Positions 53,621 through 62,018 of a DNA stretch of 64,000 nt are shown one piece after another. The notes below the pieces were generated by a model. That model was not told where the DNA came from. It searched no databases and was given only the letters and a program-made list of their open reading frames with translations. Made by a program: the position numbers and the translations under genes. The stretch is taken from contig MEFD01000016.1 in NCBI GenBank assembly GCA_001724995.1, positions 62,001 through 126,000 on the forward strand, written 5' to 3'. Source of the stretch: Rubrivivax sp. SCN 71-131 (GTDB lineage: Bacteria; Pseudomonadota; Gammaproteobacteria; Burkholderiales; Burkholderiaceae_C). How positions within the stretch are numbered: position 1 is the stretch's first letter; each line of letters opens with the position of its first letter.

Positions 53621-56388
53621 GCGGCTTCTCCAACGCGCCGGATGCGCACTTTGACGGCGTCGATCGACGAGCCGGTGCCGTCGATCAGGTCCATCGTCAT
53701 CGGCACCAGATCGTTCAGGCTGGGCATCGGGATGTCCTTGGCAAACGGCGTCTTCCAGTGGCCGAACTGGCCGACCATGACGATGACGTCGGGGCGCACG
53801 CCCTGGCGCAGCTGCGCGCGCCCGCGCGTCGTGCCGACCGGCGAGCTGACCTCGATCGTGTCGCCGTCGGCGATGCCCATGCGGTCGGCCGTGCCCTTGT
53901 TGAGCAGGATGCCGCTGTGGCCGGCGACGTTCTCGGCGACCTCGCGCATCAGCTGGATGCCGACGTTGCCGCCCCAGGCGTACTGCATGCTGCGCGCGGT
54001 CAGCAGCCAGAACGGGAACTCGGCGATGTCGGTCTTGAAGTTGCGGCGGTAGACCCCGGCCCAGCGCGCCTCGAGGTCGTCCCAGGCCGGCAGCGCGGCG
54101 TAGTCGTGCAGCTGCAGGTCCCACCAGTCGATGCCGTTCTCGTGCAGCCGGTTGGCGAGCTGGCGGCCCACGCGCAGCACGCGCTCCTGGTAGGGCAGCT
54201 CGTAGCGCAGCCCGAGCTCGACCATGCGCGGGTGCAGGTACCAGTTCAGGCGCGAGAAGGGCTTGAGCCGGTAGCCGTGTTCCTTGAACCAGTCCAGGCC
54301 GTCGCTGGCGGCGCCGTCGGTGGTGTCGATGCTGGCCGCGCGGCACACCGCGTCCCAGATCTCCTCGACGCCGTTCTGCCGCTCCAGCGGCAGCGAGAAG
54401 TCGTAGCCCTCGCCCTTCAGCGGCAGGCCGCAGACGCCGGCGTTGATCATCGCGTTGAAGCTCTCCTGCAGCCCCGTGCGCTTCGCCAGCTCGGCGGCGA
54501 TCCAGGTGAACTCCTTGGTCTGCCCCTGCGGCTCGACCACCGGCTGGCGCAGCACCCAGCCGCGCGACTCCCAGAACTGCTCCTCGTAGCGCGTGCCGCC
54601 GATGCGCACCAGTTGCGTGCCCTCGAGGTCGGTGCGGTCGGGCAGCAGGATGTCGGCGAAGTGGTTGGTCTCGTCGTGCGTGTAGGCGAAGGCGACCATG
54701 AAGGGGAAGCTGGCGATCGTCTCGCCCAGGCGCGTCGTCTCCGAGAACGAGATCAGCGGGTTGCAGCGGTAGACGAACCAGACCTCGGGCGGCTTGGGCA
54801 CCGGCCAGCTCGGCGCCGCGCGTCCCTGCAGGCGCAGCCAGCTCAGCGAGGTCGAGCCCACCGCCTGCGCGTACGGTCCGTCGCCGGTGCCGGGGATCAG
54901 CGTGCTGTAGGCGTGGCGGATCGTCGGCTTGGCGATCCAGTGCTCGCGGTCGGTCGGATGGAAGGGGTAGGACAGGAAGCCGTCCGGGCCGGCCTCGACC
55001 GTGGCCCAGCGGTCGTGGTCGAGGCCGGGCTTGGACAGCAGCACCGTCGTGCCGAGCAGGCCGCCGGGCACCTCCAGGCCGCCGACCAGCACCATCAGCA
55101 CGGTGCGTGCCCAGACGCACTCGTAGGAGCCCCAGCCGTTGTTGATCGACTTGCCCATCGTCACCGCGACCGGGCGCAACGGCAGCGTCTGGCCGTTCAC
55201 CTCGGTGGTCTCGCCGATGCGCGCGTGCGCGAGGAATTCGTTGGCGATGCGCCGGATCGTCGCCGCCGGCACGTCGCACACCTTGGCCGCCCACTCCGGC
55301 GTGTGCGTCGCCACATGCTGCATCAGTCTGGCGTGCGCCGGCTGCCCGGTTGCGCCGGCATGCTGCCACTGCTCGTCGTCGGCGCCGACCTCGAGCGCGT
55401 CGAGCGTGAAGCTGCCGATGAGCGCCGGAGCGATGTCCGGCGTGTCGTGCGGCACGGCGCGGCCGCTCTCGAGGTCCCATACCAGCGGCTTGCGGCTCGC
55501 CGGGTCGCGCAGGTACCAGCCGTTGGGCCCGATCAGGTAAGGCGCGCCGGTGCGGTGCTCGAGGAACGGCACGTCCAGTTCGTCGAGGCGGTGCTCGTGC
55601 AGCAGCACGTGCACCATCGCGTAGAGGAACGCGGCGTCGGTCTTGGGGCGGATCGGCACCCATTCGCTGGCCTGCGCGCCGGTCACGGACAGGTGCGGCT
55701 CGATCTGCACGCGCTTCATGCCGCGCACGCGCGCGTCGGCGCCGCGGCGCACGCTGGTCACGCCGCCCGAGGCGTCGATGTTCAGGCCGAAGGAGACGAC
55801 GTACTCGACGCGCGGCGTGTCCGGGCAGACGGTGAAGCCGCGGTGCCACAGCTCGCCGTACAGGTGCTCGGAGTGCTTGCACTTCACCGTGCCGCCGGCG
55901 CCCAGACTCATGTCCAGCGGGCCCCAGGCGGCGAAGAAGGCCGGGAACGCGCCCATGAACATCAGCGGCGTGCCGGCGCCGCCGGTGCTGAAGGCGAACT
56001 TCGGGTTGCCGTTGTCGTCGAGCAGGCCGGCGGCGCGGATGCCGTTGAGCTTCTGCGCGATCGTCTCCAGCGCCTCGTCCCAGCTGATCGGCTCCCAGCC
56101 AGGGTCCTCGTCGCGGCCCTTCCTCGGATTCGTGCGCCGGAGCGGCGTCAGCAGCCGGTTCGGGTTGTAGATCTTCTGGATCAGGCCGTAGGGCTTGACG
56201 CAGATCTTGCCGTCGGCCGGATGCACGCCGCAGGCGTCGAAGTTGGGTTCGACCTTGGTCGCCACGCCGTCGACGACCTCGACCTTCAGCACGTCGGGTC
56301 CGTTGACGCACTGGTAGCAATAGGTCGGGATGCGCTTGCGCACTCCCGGGGTCGTCGTCGTGGCCATGTCTGCTCCAGCCTTGCGCAT
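53617..56388 (-). CDS. Molybdopterin oxidoreductase catalytic subunit, possibly phenylacetyl-CoA:acceptor oxidoreductase (PadB)-like
   Basis: A 923-residue DMSO-reductase-superfamily protein. N-terminal cysteines are IPTYCYQCVNGPDVLKV, DACGV and GKICVKPYG; the third Cys of the usual C-x2-C-x3-C is replaced by Pro. Molybdopterin-binding segments include WEPISWDEALETIAQKL, TPLMFMGAFPAFF and the C-terminal SPVGTTRGRAQLRQGVRPDVIVM. There is no Tat signal, so it acts in the cytoplasm, unlike DmsA/TorA. Size, subunit set (large Mo, Fe-S, anchor) and cytoplasmic location fit PadBCD of anaerobic phenylalanine/phenylacetate degraders, but I cannot confirm this. The Mo ligand residue is not evident. 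First gene of the seven-gene operon. Confidence 0.8.
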   Translation of the reverse strand: MRKAGADMATTTTPGVRKRIPTYCYQCVNGPDVLKVEVVDGVATKVEPNFDACGVHPADGKICVKPYGLIQKIYNPNRLLTPLRRTNPRKGRDEDPGWEPISWDEALETIAQKLNGIRAAGLLDDNGNPKFAFSTGGAGTPLMFMGAFPAFFAAWGPLDMSLGAGGTVKCKHSEHLYGELWHRGFTVCPDTPRVEYVVSFGLNIDASGGVTSVRRGADARVRGMKRVQIEPHLSVTGAQASEWVPIRPKTDAAFLYAMVHVLLHEHRLDELDVPFLEHRTGAPYLIGPNGWYLRDPASRKPLVWDLESGRAVPHDTPDIAPALIGSFTLDALEVGADDEQWQHAGATGQPAHARLMQHVATHTPEWAAKVCDVPAATIRRIANEFLAHARIGETTEVNGQTLPLRPVAVTMGKSINNGWGSYECVWARTVLMVLVGGLEVPGGLLGTTVLLSKPGLDHDRWATVEAGPDGFLSYPFHPTDREHWIAKPTIRHAYSTLIPGTGDGPYAQAVGSTSLSWLRLQGRAAPSWPVPKPPEVWFVYRCNPLISFSETTRLGETIASFPFMVAFAYTHDETNHFADILLPDRTDLEGTQLVRIGGTRYEEQFWESRGWVLRQPVVEPQGQTKEFTWIAAELAKRTGLQESFNAMINAGVCGLPLKGEGYDFSLPLERQNGVEEIWDAVCRAASIDTTDGAASDGLDWFKEHGYRLKPFSRLNWYLHPRMVELGLRYELPYQERVLRVGRQLANRLHENGIDWWDLQLHDYAALPAWDDLEARWAGVYRRNFKTDIAEFPFWLLTARSMQYAWGGNVGIQLMREVAENVAGHSGILLNKGTADRMGIADGDTIEVSSPVGTTRGRAQLRQGVRPDVIVMVGQFGHWKTPFAKDIPMPSLNDLVPMTMDLIDGTGSSIDAVKVRIRRVGEAA

Positions 56389-56426
56389 TCGGTGGAGGCG
56401 AAGGGTGAAGCCAGGCGGCGGCGGCG

Positions 56427-56440
56427 GCTATCCGATTCGT
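56427..56440 (+). promoter_or_regulatory. Shared operator-like motif upstream of the molybdoenzyme operon
   Basis: GCTATCCGATTCGT, 39-52 bp before the molybdoenzyme ATG. The same 14-mer with one or two changes occurs twice between the Bug and cyclase genes (58796 and, inverted, 58868). A second shared 11-mer, GCCGGCTGTCC, is at 56494-56504 here and at 58812-58822 there. Candidate sites for the AraC-type regulator encoded next door. Confidence 0.55.
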
Positions 56441-56537
56441 CCGCGGGTCATCCGCGTGCTGCGGCGACCTCGGCGCCGCCGCGCCACGGCGACGCCGGCT
56501 GTCCTGGGTCAACAAAGCGCGTGCCGGGGCGGCGAAC

Positions 56538-56551
56538 AAGGGTTTACCCTT
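56538..56551. promoter_or_regulatory. Palindrome AAGGGT-TT-ACCCTT in the divergent regulatory region
   Basis: A perfect 6-bp inverted repeat with 2-nt spacer, set in a locally AT-rich patch between the molybdoenzyme operon and the araC-type gene. Possible operator; no known factor matches clearly. Confidence 0.35.
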
Positions 56552-56656
56552 ATTGTCCGTCGCCGGGTCGCTTGCGACATTGATATAGGCTTGAACTAAA
56601 GCATCGGCCACCCGCGAGCCTTGCTTGCGGTGTCGCGGCCGACAGGAGGTGACCGA

Positions 56657-57655
56657 ATGAATGCCGCCGAGACTGACTCACGGACGCCGGGTTCGCTCGG
56701 CGCGTACGCGATCCTGCGCACCCGCGACCTCGACGAGGCGCGAGCCCGGGTGGCGGGCGTCTTCTCGCCGCACCATCTGTGCGTGGCGAGGCAGGACGCC
56801 CGGCTCGACGCCGAGATGTGCCACGTGCCGATGGGCGGCGTGTCGGTCAACCGGCTGCGCTACGGCGCCACGGTCGACATCGACGTCGGCCGCACGAACG
56901 ACTTCCTGCTGGTGATGATGCCGCTCACCGGCAGTGCCGAGATCCGCTGCGGCGACGCGACGATCCGCTCGACGCCGACGCTGGCCTCCGTGGTCTCGCC
57001 GACGCTGCCGCTGCGCATGCGCAGCCAGGCCGACGCCGACCAGATCATGGTGCGCATCGACCGCGCGCTGATCGAGCGCCAGTGCGCGCAGCACCTCGGC
57101 CACGACCTCAAGCGCCCGATCGAGTTCGAGGTCGGCATGGAGCTGTCGGAGAGCGGCGGGCAGAGCTGGGCGTCGCTGATCCGCTACCTCGTCGGCGAGC
57201 TCGATCGCCCGAGCAACGTGTTCACCTCGCCGCTGACGCGCGCGCACGTCGAGCAACTCGTCGTCGCCACGCTGCTGCTGGCGCAGCCGCATCGCTACCG
57301 CGACGAGTTGCTGCGCCCCGGGCGCTCGATCGCCCCGGCCTTCGTGCGGCGCGTCGAGGAGCACATCATCGATCACGCCGACCAGGCGCTGAGCGTGGCG
57401 CAGCTCGCGGCGCACGCCGGCGTCAGCACGAGCACGCTGTTCTCGGGCTTCCGCGATTTCCGCAACACCAGCCCGATGGCCTACCTGCGCCAGGTGCGGC
57501 TGCAGCGCGTGCGCGACGATCTGCAGGCGAGCGGCGGCGGCGACGCCACGGTGACCGAGGTCGCGCTGCGCTGGGGCTTCACGCACCTCGGCCGCTTCGC
57601 CTCGGAATACAAGCGCCGCTTCGGCGAATCGCCGTCGGCGACGCTCAAGCACTGA
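56657..57655 (+). CDS. AraC family transcriptional regulator
   Basis: A 332-residue regulator from ATG 56657, preceded by AGGAGGTGA, a full anti-SD match; the 56621 start in the track is inferior. The N-terminal half resembles the AraC-binding-like domain of RipA/AdpA-type regulators (FLLVMMPLTGSAEIRCGD). The C-terminal half has two helix-turn-helix motifs: LSVAQLAAHAGVSTSTLFSGFRDF and TVTEVALRWGFTHLGRFASEYKRRFGESPSATLK. It is divergent from the molybdoenzyme operon and lies between that operon and the cyclase-iorAB genes. It is the obvious candidate to control both; the inducer is unknown. Confidence 0.93.
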   Translation: MNAAETDSRTPGSLGAYAILRTRDLDEARARVAGVFSPHHLCVARQDARLDAEMCHVPMGGVSVNRLRYGATVDIDVGRTNDFLLVMMPLTGSAEIRCGDATIRSTPTLASVVSPTLPLRMRSQADADQIMVRIDRALIERQCAQHLGHDLKRPIEFEVGMELSESGGQSWASLIRYLVGELDRPSNVFTSPLTRAHVEQLVVATLLLAQPHRYRDELLRPGRSIAPAFVRRVEEHIIDHADQALSVAQLAAHAGVSTSTLFSGFRDFRNTSPMAYLRQVRLQRVRDDLQASGGGDATVTEVALRWGFTHLGRFASEYKRRFGESPSATLKH

Positions 57656-57676
57656 GGCCCTGAGGCCCTGAGGCAC
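57653..57676 (+). repeat. Three tandem TGAGGCCC-type units at the araC-type gene end
   Basis: TGAGGCCC twice plus TGAGGCAC, beginning with the stop codon itself, which repeats TGA every 8 bp. Probably slippage; it provides stops in several frames. Confidence 0.5.
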
Positions 57677-57703
57677 GCAGCCGTGGCCGCGGGCCGCCGC
57701 GTC

Positions 57704-58705
57704 TCAGTCGGGCCTGATGCCGCGCGAGCGGACGATGGCCGCGAAGAGCTTCGTCTCCGCCGCCACGCGCTCGCGAAACGCCTGCGGCCGCAGCGGCAGG
57801 GCCTCGGCGCCCAGCTCGGCGAAGCGCTCGCCGACGGACGCCTGGCCGAGCGCGGCGTTGACCTCGCGGCTCATGCGCTCGAGCGCCGCCGCGGGCAGCG
57901 ACGGCGGCGCGTAGATGCCGAACATCGAGTCGGCGTAGACGCCGGGAAAGCCCTCTTCGTCGAAGGTCGGCGCCTGCGCGTAGCTGGCCGCGCGCTGACG
58001 GCTGGCGACGGCGAGGATCTTCAGCCGCCCGGCCTTCACCAGGCCGAAGACCGTGCCCGGACCGAAGGCGAAGTCGATCTGCCCGGCCATCACGTCCTGC
58101 AGCGCCGGGGCCGCGCCGCGGTAGGGCAGATGGGTGATGAACAGGCCGCCGGCCTGCTTGAACAGCTCGCCGGCGAGGTGCGGCGTGGTGCCGTTGCCGG
58201 CCGAGCCGTAGCTCAGGCGTCCGGGCGTCGCGCGCGCGAGCGCCGCGAGTTCCTTCAGCGAGCCGGCGGCCAGCCCCGGCCGCGCGATCAGGAACAGATG
58301 GCTGTTGGCCAGCAGCGCCACCGGCTGCAACTGCGTGCCCGGGTTGAAGCCCATGCTGGGGTACAGCACCGGGTTGATCGATTCGAGCGTCGTCGGCGCG
58401 ACGAGAAAGGTGTGGTGGTCGCCGCCATTGCGGATCACCTCCAGCGCCGCCAGATTGCCGCCGGCGCCGCCGCGGTTGTCGATGATCACCGGCTGGCCCA
58501 GGGCCTTGGTCAGCGGCGCCTGCAGCGTACGCGTCAGGACGTCGGCCAAGCCGCCGGGCGCAAGGCCGACGACCAGCCGCAGCGGCCGCGTCGGCCACGT
58601 CGCGGCCGGCTGGGCGCGGGCGAGCTGTGGCAGGGCCGCGGCGCCCGCGGTGGCGGCGCAGCGGATGAGCAGGTGACGACGGGTCGGGGACGGGGGCGGT
58701 CGCAT
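57704..58705 (-). CDS. Bug/TctC-type periplasmic solute-binding protein with twin-arginine signal
   Basis: A 333-residue protein from ATG 58705 with GGAGAG upstream. The signal contains TRRHLLIRCAATAGAAAL, a twin-arginine type leader, ending at ARAQ. Family marks are WPTRPLRLVVGLAPGGLADVLTR, VIIDNRGGAGGNLAALEVI, YGSAGNGTTPHLAGELFK and LPYRGAAPALQDVMAGQIDFAF. Bug proteins bind carboxylates and are very numerous in Burkholderiales; most are orphans without an adjacent TctAB permease, as here. It is divergent from the cyclase gene and shares its regulatory region, so it may bind the pathway substrate. Confidence 0.9.
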   Translation of the reverse strand: MRPPPSPTRRHLLIRCAATAGAAALPQLARAQPAATWPTRPLRLVVGLAPGGLADVLTRTLQAPLTKALGQPVIIDNRGGAGGNLAALEVIRNGGDHHTFLVAPTTLESINPVLYPSMGFNPGTQLQPVALLANSHLFLIARPGLAAGSLKELAALARATPGRLSYGSAGNGTTPHLAGELFKQAGGLFITHLPYRGAAPALQDVMAGQIDFAFGPGTVFGLVKAGRLKILAVASRQRAASYAQAPTFDEEGFPGVYADSMFGIYAPPSLPAAALERMSREVNAALGQASVGERFAELGAEALPLRPQAFRERVAAETKLFAAIVRSRGIRPD

Positions 58706-58795
58706 GGGCTCTCCACGATTGTTCGGGGCGCGGGGTGGCGCACGACACGCCGGCCGTCCCGCGTCTGCGACTGTCGCCGCGCCGGCGATGCGCGC

Positions 58796-58881
58796 GCTAT
58801 CCGCTTCGTGCGCCGGCTGTCCGCGCAGTGCGGCAAGGCCAGGCCCGAGCAAACGGCTAGGGAATGGACAAAGCGGATAGC
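58796..58881. promoter_or_regulatory. Inverted pair of the shared operator-like motif between the Bug and cyclase genes
   Basis: GCTATCCGCTTCGT at 58796-58809 and its inverse (GCTATCCGCTTTGT on the minus strand) at 58868-58881, including a perfect 11-bp inverted repeat GCTATCCGCTT/AAGCGGATAGC. GCCGGCTGTCC lies between them at 58812-58822. The closer copy is 61 bp before the cyclase start. The motif recurs before the molybdoenzyme operon. Confidence 0.6.
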
Positions 58882-58942
58882 CGGTGGCGCGCCGCCGCGG
58901 CAGGATACCGAACCCGTCCCCGCGGGCGCCCAGGAGAGCAAC

Positions 58943-59725
58943 TTGAACGAACGCCTTGCAGGCCTTGCCGCCGACATCGCTTCCGGCGCGCTGCGTGTCG
59001 TCGACCTGACGCACACGCTGTCACCCGACTTCCCCGCGCTGAAGCTGCCGCCGGAGTTCGGCCAGGTCTGGGCGTTCAAGCAGGAACGGATTTCGCGCTA
59101 CGACGCGGCGGGCCCGGCCTGGTACTGGAACAACTTTTCCTGCGGCGAGCACACCGGCACGCACTTCGACGCGCCCGCGCACTGGGTCACCGGCAAGGAC
59201 CACCCGCGCAACACCGTCGACACCATCGACCCGGCGCGCTTCCTCGCGCCGGCGGCCGTCGTTGATGCCAGCGCCGAGGTGGCGGGCAACCCCGACTGGG
59301 TGCTGACGCCGGAGTTCCTGCTCGGCTGGGAGTCGCGCCACGGGCGCATCCCGCGCGGCGGCTGGCTGCTCTTTCGCACCGACTGGTCCAAGCGCATCGT
59401 CGATCCGGCGGCCTTCGCCAACCTGCGCGACGACGGCCCGCACACGCCTGGCCCCTCGAGGGAGGCGGTGCAGTGGCTGATCGACGAGCGCGACGTCTGC
59501 GGCTTCGGCGTCGAGACCATCAACACCGACGCCGGCCAGGCGAGCAAGTGGGATCCGCCGGCGCCCTGCCACGCGCTGATGCACGGCAGCAACCGATTCG
59601 GCCTGCAGTGCCTGAACAACCTCGACCAGCTGCCGCCGCAGGGTGCGTTCCTCATCGCGGCGCCGCTGAAGATCAACGCCGGTTCGGGCAGCCCGCTGCG
59701 CGTGATCGCGCTCGTCGGCCGCTGA
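58943..59725 (+). CDS. Cyclase family metal hydrolase (kynurenine formamidase / isatin hydrolase type)
   Basis: A 260-residue enzyme. The start is TTG 58943 (encoding MNERLAGLAADIASGALRVVDL) with AGGAG seven bases upstream; no ATG or GTG is suitably placed. The metal-binding motif EHTGTHFDAPAHW is complete, preceded by VVDLTHTLSPDFPALK. Family enzymes open amide or lactam rings, for example N-formylkynurenine or isatin. The later GVETINTDAGQASKWDPPAPCHALMHGSNRFGLQCL segment fits the isatin-hydrolase-like branch. First gene of an operon with the two iorA/iorB-like genes; substrate inferred to be aromatic, not proven. Confidence 0.87.
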   Translation: MNERLAGLAADIASGALRVVDLTHTLSPDFPALKLPPEFGQVWAFKQERISRYDAAGPAWYWNNFSCGEHTGTHFDAPAHWVTGKDHPRNTVDTIDPARFLAPAAVVDASAEVAGNPDWVLTPEFLLGWESRHGRIPRGGWLLFRTDWSKRIVDPAAFANLRDDGPHTPGPSREAVQWLIDERDVCGFGVETINTDAGQASKWDPPAPCHALMHGSNRFGLQCLNNLDQLPPQGAFLIAAPLKINAGSGSPLRVIALVGR

Positions 59726-59732
59726 GTGCGTC

Positions 59733-62018
59733 ATGGCTGAGCGCTCGTTCGCCCGCGAGGTCCAGACGCTGCGCGTCCCGGCCGGCAGCACCTTCCATGG
59801 CGAGGGCATCCTCGCCGTCACCAAGGCGCTGCTCGAGGCCGGCGTCTCCTACGTCAGCGGCTACCAGGGTTCGCCGATCTCGCACCTGATGGACGTGCTG
59901 TCCGACGCGCAGCCGATCCTCGAGGAACTCGGCGTCTACTTCGAGCCGGCCGCCAACGAGGCGACGGCGGCGGCGACGCTGTCGGCCTCGGTCATGTACC
60001 CGGTGCGCGGCGCCGTGACGTGGAAGTCGACCGTCGGCACCAACGTCGCCTCGGACGCGCTGGCCAACCTCTCGTCGGGCGGCGTCACCGGCGGCGCGCT
60101 GATCATCGTCGGCGAGGACTACGGCGAAGGCTCCTCGATCATGCAGGAGCGCACCCACGCCTTCGCGATGAAGTCGCAGATGTGGCTGCTCGACCCGCGG
60201 CCCAATCTGCCCGGCATCGTGCAGGCGGTGCACGACGGCTTCGAGCTCTCGGAGGTGAGCCACACGCCGGTGATGCTGCAGCTGCGCATCCGCTCGTGTC
60301 ACCTGCACGGCAGCTTCGTCACGCGCGAGAACCGGCGCCCGACCTACACGCTGCAGCAGGCGCTCGAGTCGCCGCAGCGCGACACCGACCGCATCGTGCT
60401 GCCGCCGGCGTCGTTCCTGCACGAGCGCGAGAAGGTCGACGAGCGCTGGCCGGCGGCGGTGAAGTTCATCACCGAGCGCGGCCTCAACGAGTTCTTCGAC
60501 GGCGAGCGCGAGGATCTGGGCATCGTCATGCTCGGCGGGCACTACAACAACGTGCTGCGCGCGCTGCGGCTGCTCGGCCTGGCGGACCTCTTCGGCGCCT
60601 CGCGCATCCCGCTGTACGTGATGAACGTCGCCTACCCGGTGGTCGACGCCGAGATCGAGCGCTTCTGCCGCGGCAAGAAGGCAGTGCTGCTGGTCGAGGA
60701 AGGCCAGCCCGACTTCCACGAGCAGGCGCTGAGCAAGATCCTGCGCCGCGCCGGCATCGACACGGTGCTGCACGGCAAGGACCTGCTGCCCATGGGCGGC
60801 GACTACTCGGTGGCGGTGCTGCGCGACGGCCTGCGCGCCTTCCTCGAGCGGCACTATCCGGCGGCGCTGGCGACGGCCGTGCCGATGGCCATGCCGGCAC
60901 GCGCGAGGACCCCGGTGCCGGCCGCGCCCGCAGCGGCCGAAGCGGCCGAAGCGGCGGCAGGGCCGGGCGAGGAGCTGCCGCTCGACGACCTGCTGCCGCG
61001 GCGCCTGCCGGGGCTGTGCGTGGGCTGCCCGGAGCGGCCGATCTTCTCCTCGCTGAAGCTGGTCGAGGGCGAGATCGGACGCCATCACGTCTCGGCCGAC
61101 ATCGGCTGCCACCTGTTCTCGATCCTGCCGCCGTTCGAGATCGGCGCCACGACCATGGGCTACGGGCTCGGCGTGGCGAGCGCCTCGGCGTTCAACGTCA
61201 AGGGCGGCAAGCGCGCCATCGCCTTCGTCGGCGACGGCGGCTTCTGGCACAACGGCCTCTCCAGCGGCATCGGCAACGCGGTCTTCAACCGCAACGACGG
61301 CGTCACCGTCATCGTCGACAACAACTACTCGGCGGCCACCGGCGGGCAGGACATCCTGTCGTCGCGGGCGGTCAACCCGCGGCGCAGCACGATGCACCCG
61401 ATCGAGCGCGCGGTGCGCGGCGTCGGTGTCGAGTGGGTGCGCCTGGTCGACCGCACCTACGACGTCGCGCGCATGCGCGCGACCCTGCGCGAGGCGATGA
61501 CCACCGACTACCAGGGGCCCAAGGTCATCATCGCGCAGAGCGAGTGCATGCTCAACCGGCAGCGGCGCGAGAAGCCGCTGGCCGCCGCCGCGCTGAAGGC
61601 CGGCGAGCGCATCGTCAAGGAGCGCTTCGGCGTCGACGCGGCGGTGTGCAGCGGCGACCATGCCTGCATGCGCGTCTCCGGCTGTCCGAGCCTGACGCTG
61701 GCGCCCAGCGGCGATCCGCTCAAGCCGGACCCGGTGGCCCACGTCGACGAGCACTGCGTCGCCTGCGGCCATTGCGGCGAGGTTGCCGACGCGGCGGTGC
61801 TGTGCCCGTCCTTCTACAAGGCGCAGTGGGTGCGCAACCCGCGCGGCCTCGAGCGCTGGCTGCACCGCCTGCGCGCGCGCGTCGTCGGCTGGATGCAGGC
61901 ACGCCACGCGGCCGGCCTGCGCCGGCGCGCGCTGTACCCGCAGGAGTCCGAAGTGCGCGCGCCGGGCGGTCCCCAGGCGCTCACGCCGGAGCACGCAGTG
62001 CGGAGGGTTGTCCCATGA
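59733..62018 (+). CDS. Indolepyruvate ferredoxin oxidoreductase alpha-subunit-like (IorA type)
   Basis: A 761-residue thiamine-diphosphate enzyme subunit. The N-terminal pyrimidine-binding domain has SGYQGSPISHLMDVL and FEPAANEATAAATLSAS. The middle carries the 2-oxoacid:ferredoxin oxidoreductase core. After an Ala/Glu-rich linker (PAAPAAAEAAEAAAG) the TPP-binding domain follows with LCVGCPERPIFSSL, GDGGFWHNGLSSGIGNAVFN and VDNNYSAATGGQ. The C-terminus has cysteine-rich Fe-S segments (ACMRVSGCPS and HCVACGHCGEVADAAVLCP). These enzymes decarboxylate aryl-2-oxoacids to aryl-acetyl-CoA. It starts 7 nt after the cyclase and overlaps the next gene by 4 nt. Confidence 0.87.
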   Translation: MAERSFAREVQTLRVPAGSTFHGEGILAVTKALLEAGVSYVSGYQGSPISHLMDVLSDAQPILEELGVYFEPAANEATAAATLSASVMYPVRGAVTWKSTVGTNVASDALANLSSGGVTGGALIIVGEDYGEGSSIMQERTHAFAMKSQMWLLDPRPNLPGIVQAVHDGFELSEVSHTPVMLQLRIRSCHLHGSFVTRENRRPTYTLQQALESPQRDTDRIVLPPASFLHEREKVDERWPAAVKFITERGLNEFFDGEREDLGIVMLGGHYNNVLRALRLLGLADLFGASRIPLYVMNVAYPVVDAEIERFCRGKKAVLLVEEGQPDFHEQALSKILRRAGIDTVLHGKDLLPMGGDYSVAVLRDGLRAFLERHYPAALATAVPMAMPARARTPVPAAPAAAEAAEAAAGPGEELPLDDLLPRRLPGLCVGCPERPIFSSLKLVEGEIGRHHVSADIGCHLFSILPPFEIGATTMGYGLGVASASAFNVKGGKRAIAFVGDGGFWHNGLSSGIGNAVFNRNDGVTVIVDNNYSAATGGQDILSSRAVNPRRSTMHPIERAVRGVGVEWVRLVDRTYDVARMRATLREAMTTDYQGPKVIIAQSECMLNRQRREKPLAAAALKAGERIVKERFGVDAAVCSGDHACMRVSGCPSLTLAPSGDPLKPDPVAHVDEHCVACGHCGEVADAAVLCPSFYKAQWVRNPRGLERWLHRLRARVVGWMQARHAAGLRRRALYPQESEVRAPGGPQALTPEHAVRRVVP

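Noticed and set aside
53758-56583. 941-residue plus-strand ORF
   Set aside because: Antisense to the molybdoenzyme, with repetitive Ala/Val/Asp/His content expected from a reverse-complement frame.
52970-56611. 1213-residue minus-strand ORF as a fusion protein
   Set aside because: Only its last 216 codons are a gene (ferredoxin-type subunit from 53620); upstream it is a shadow of the molybdoenzyme.
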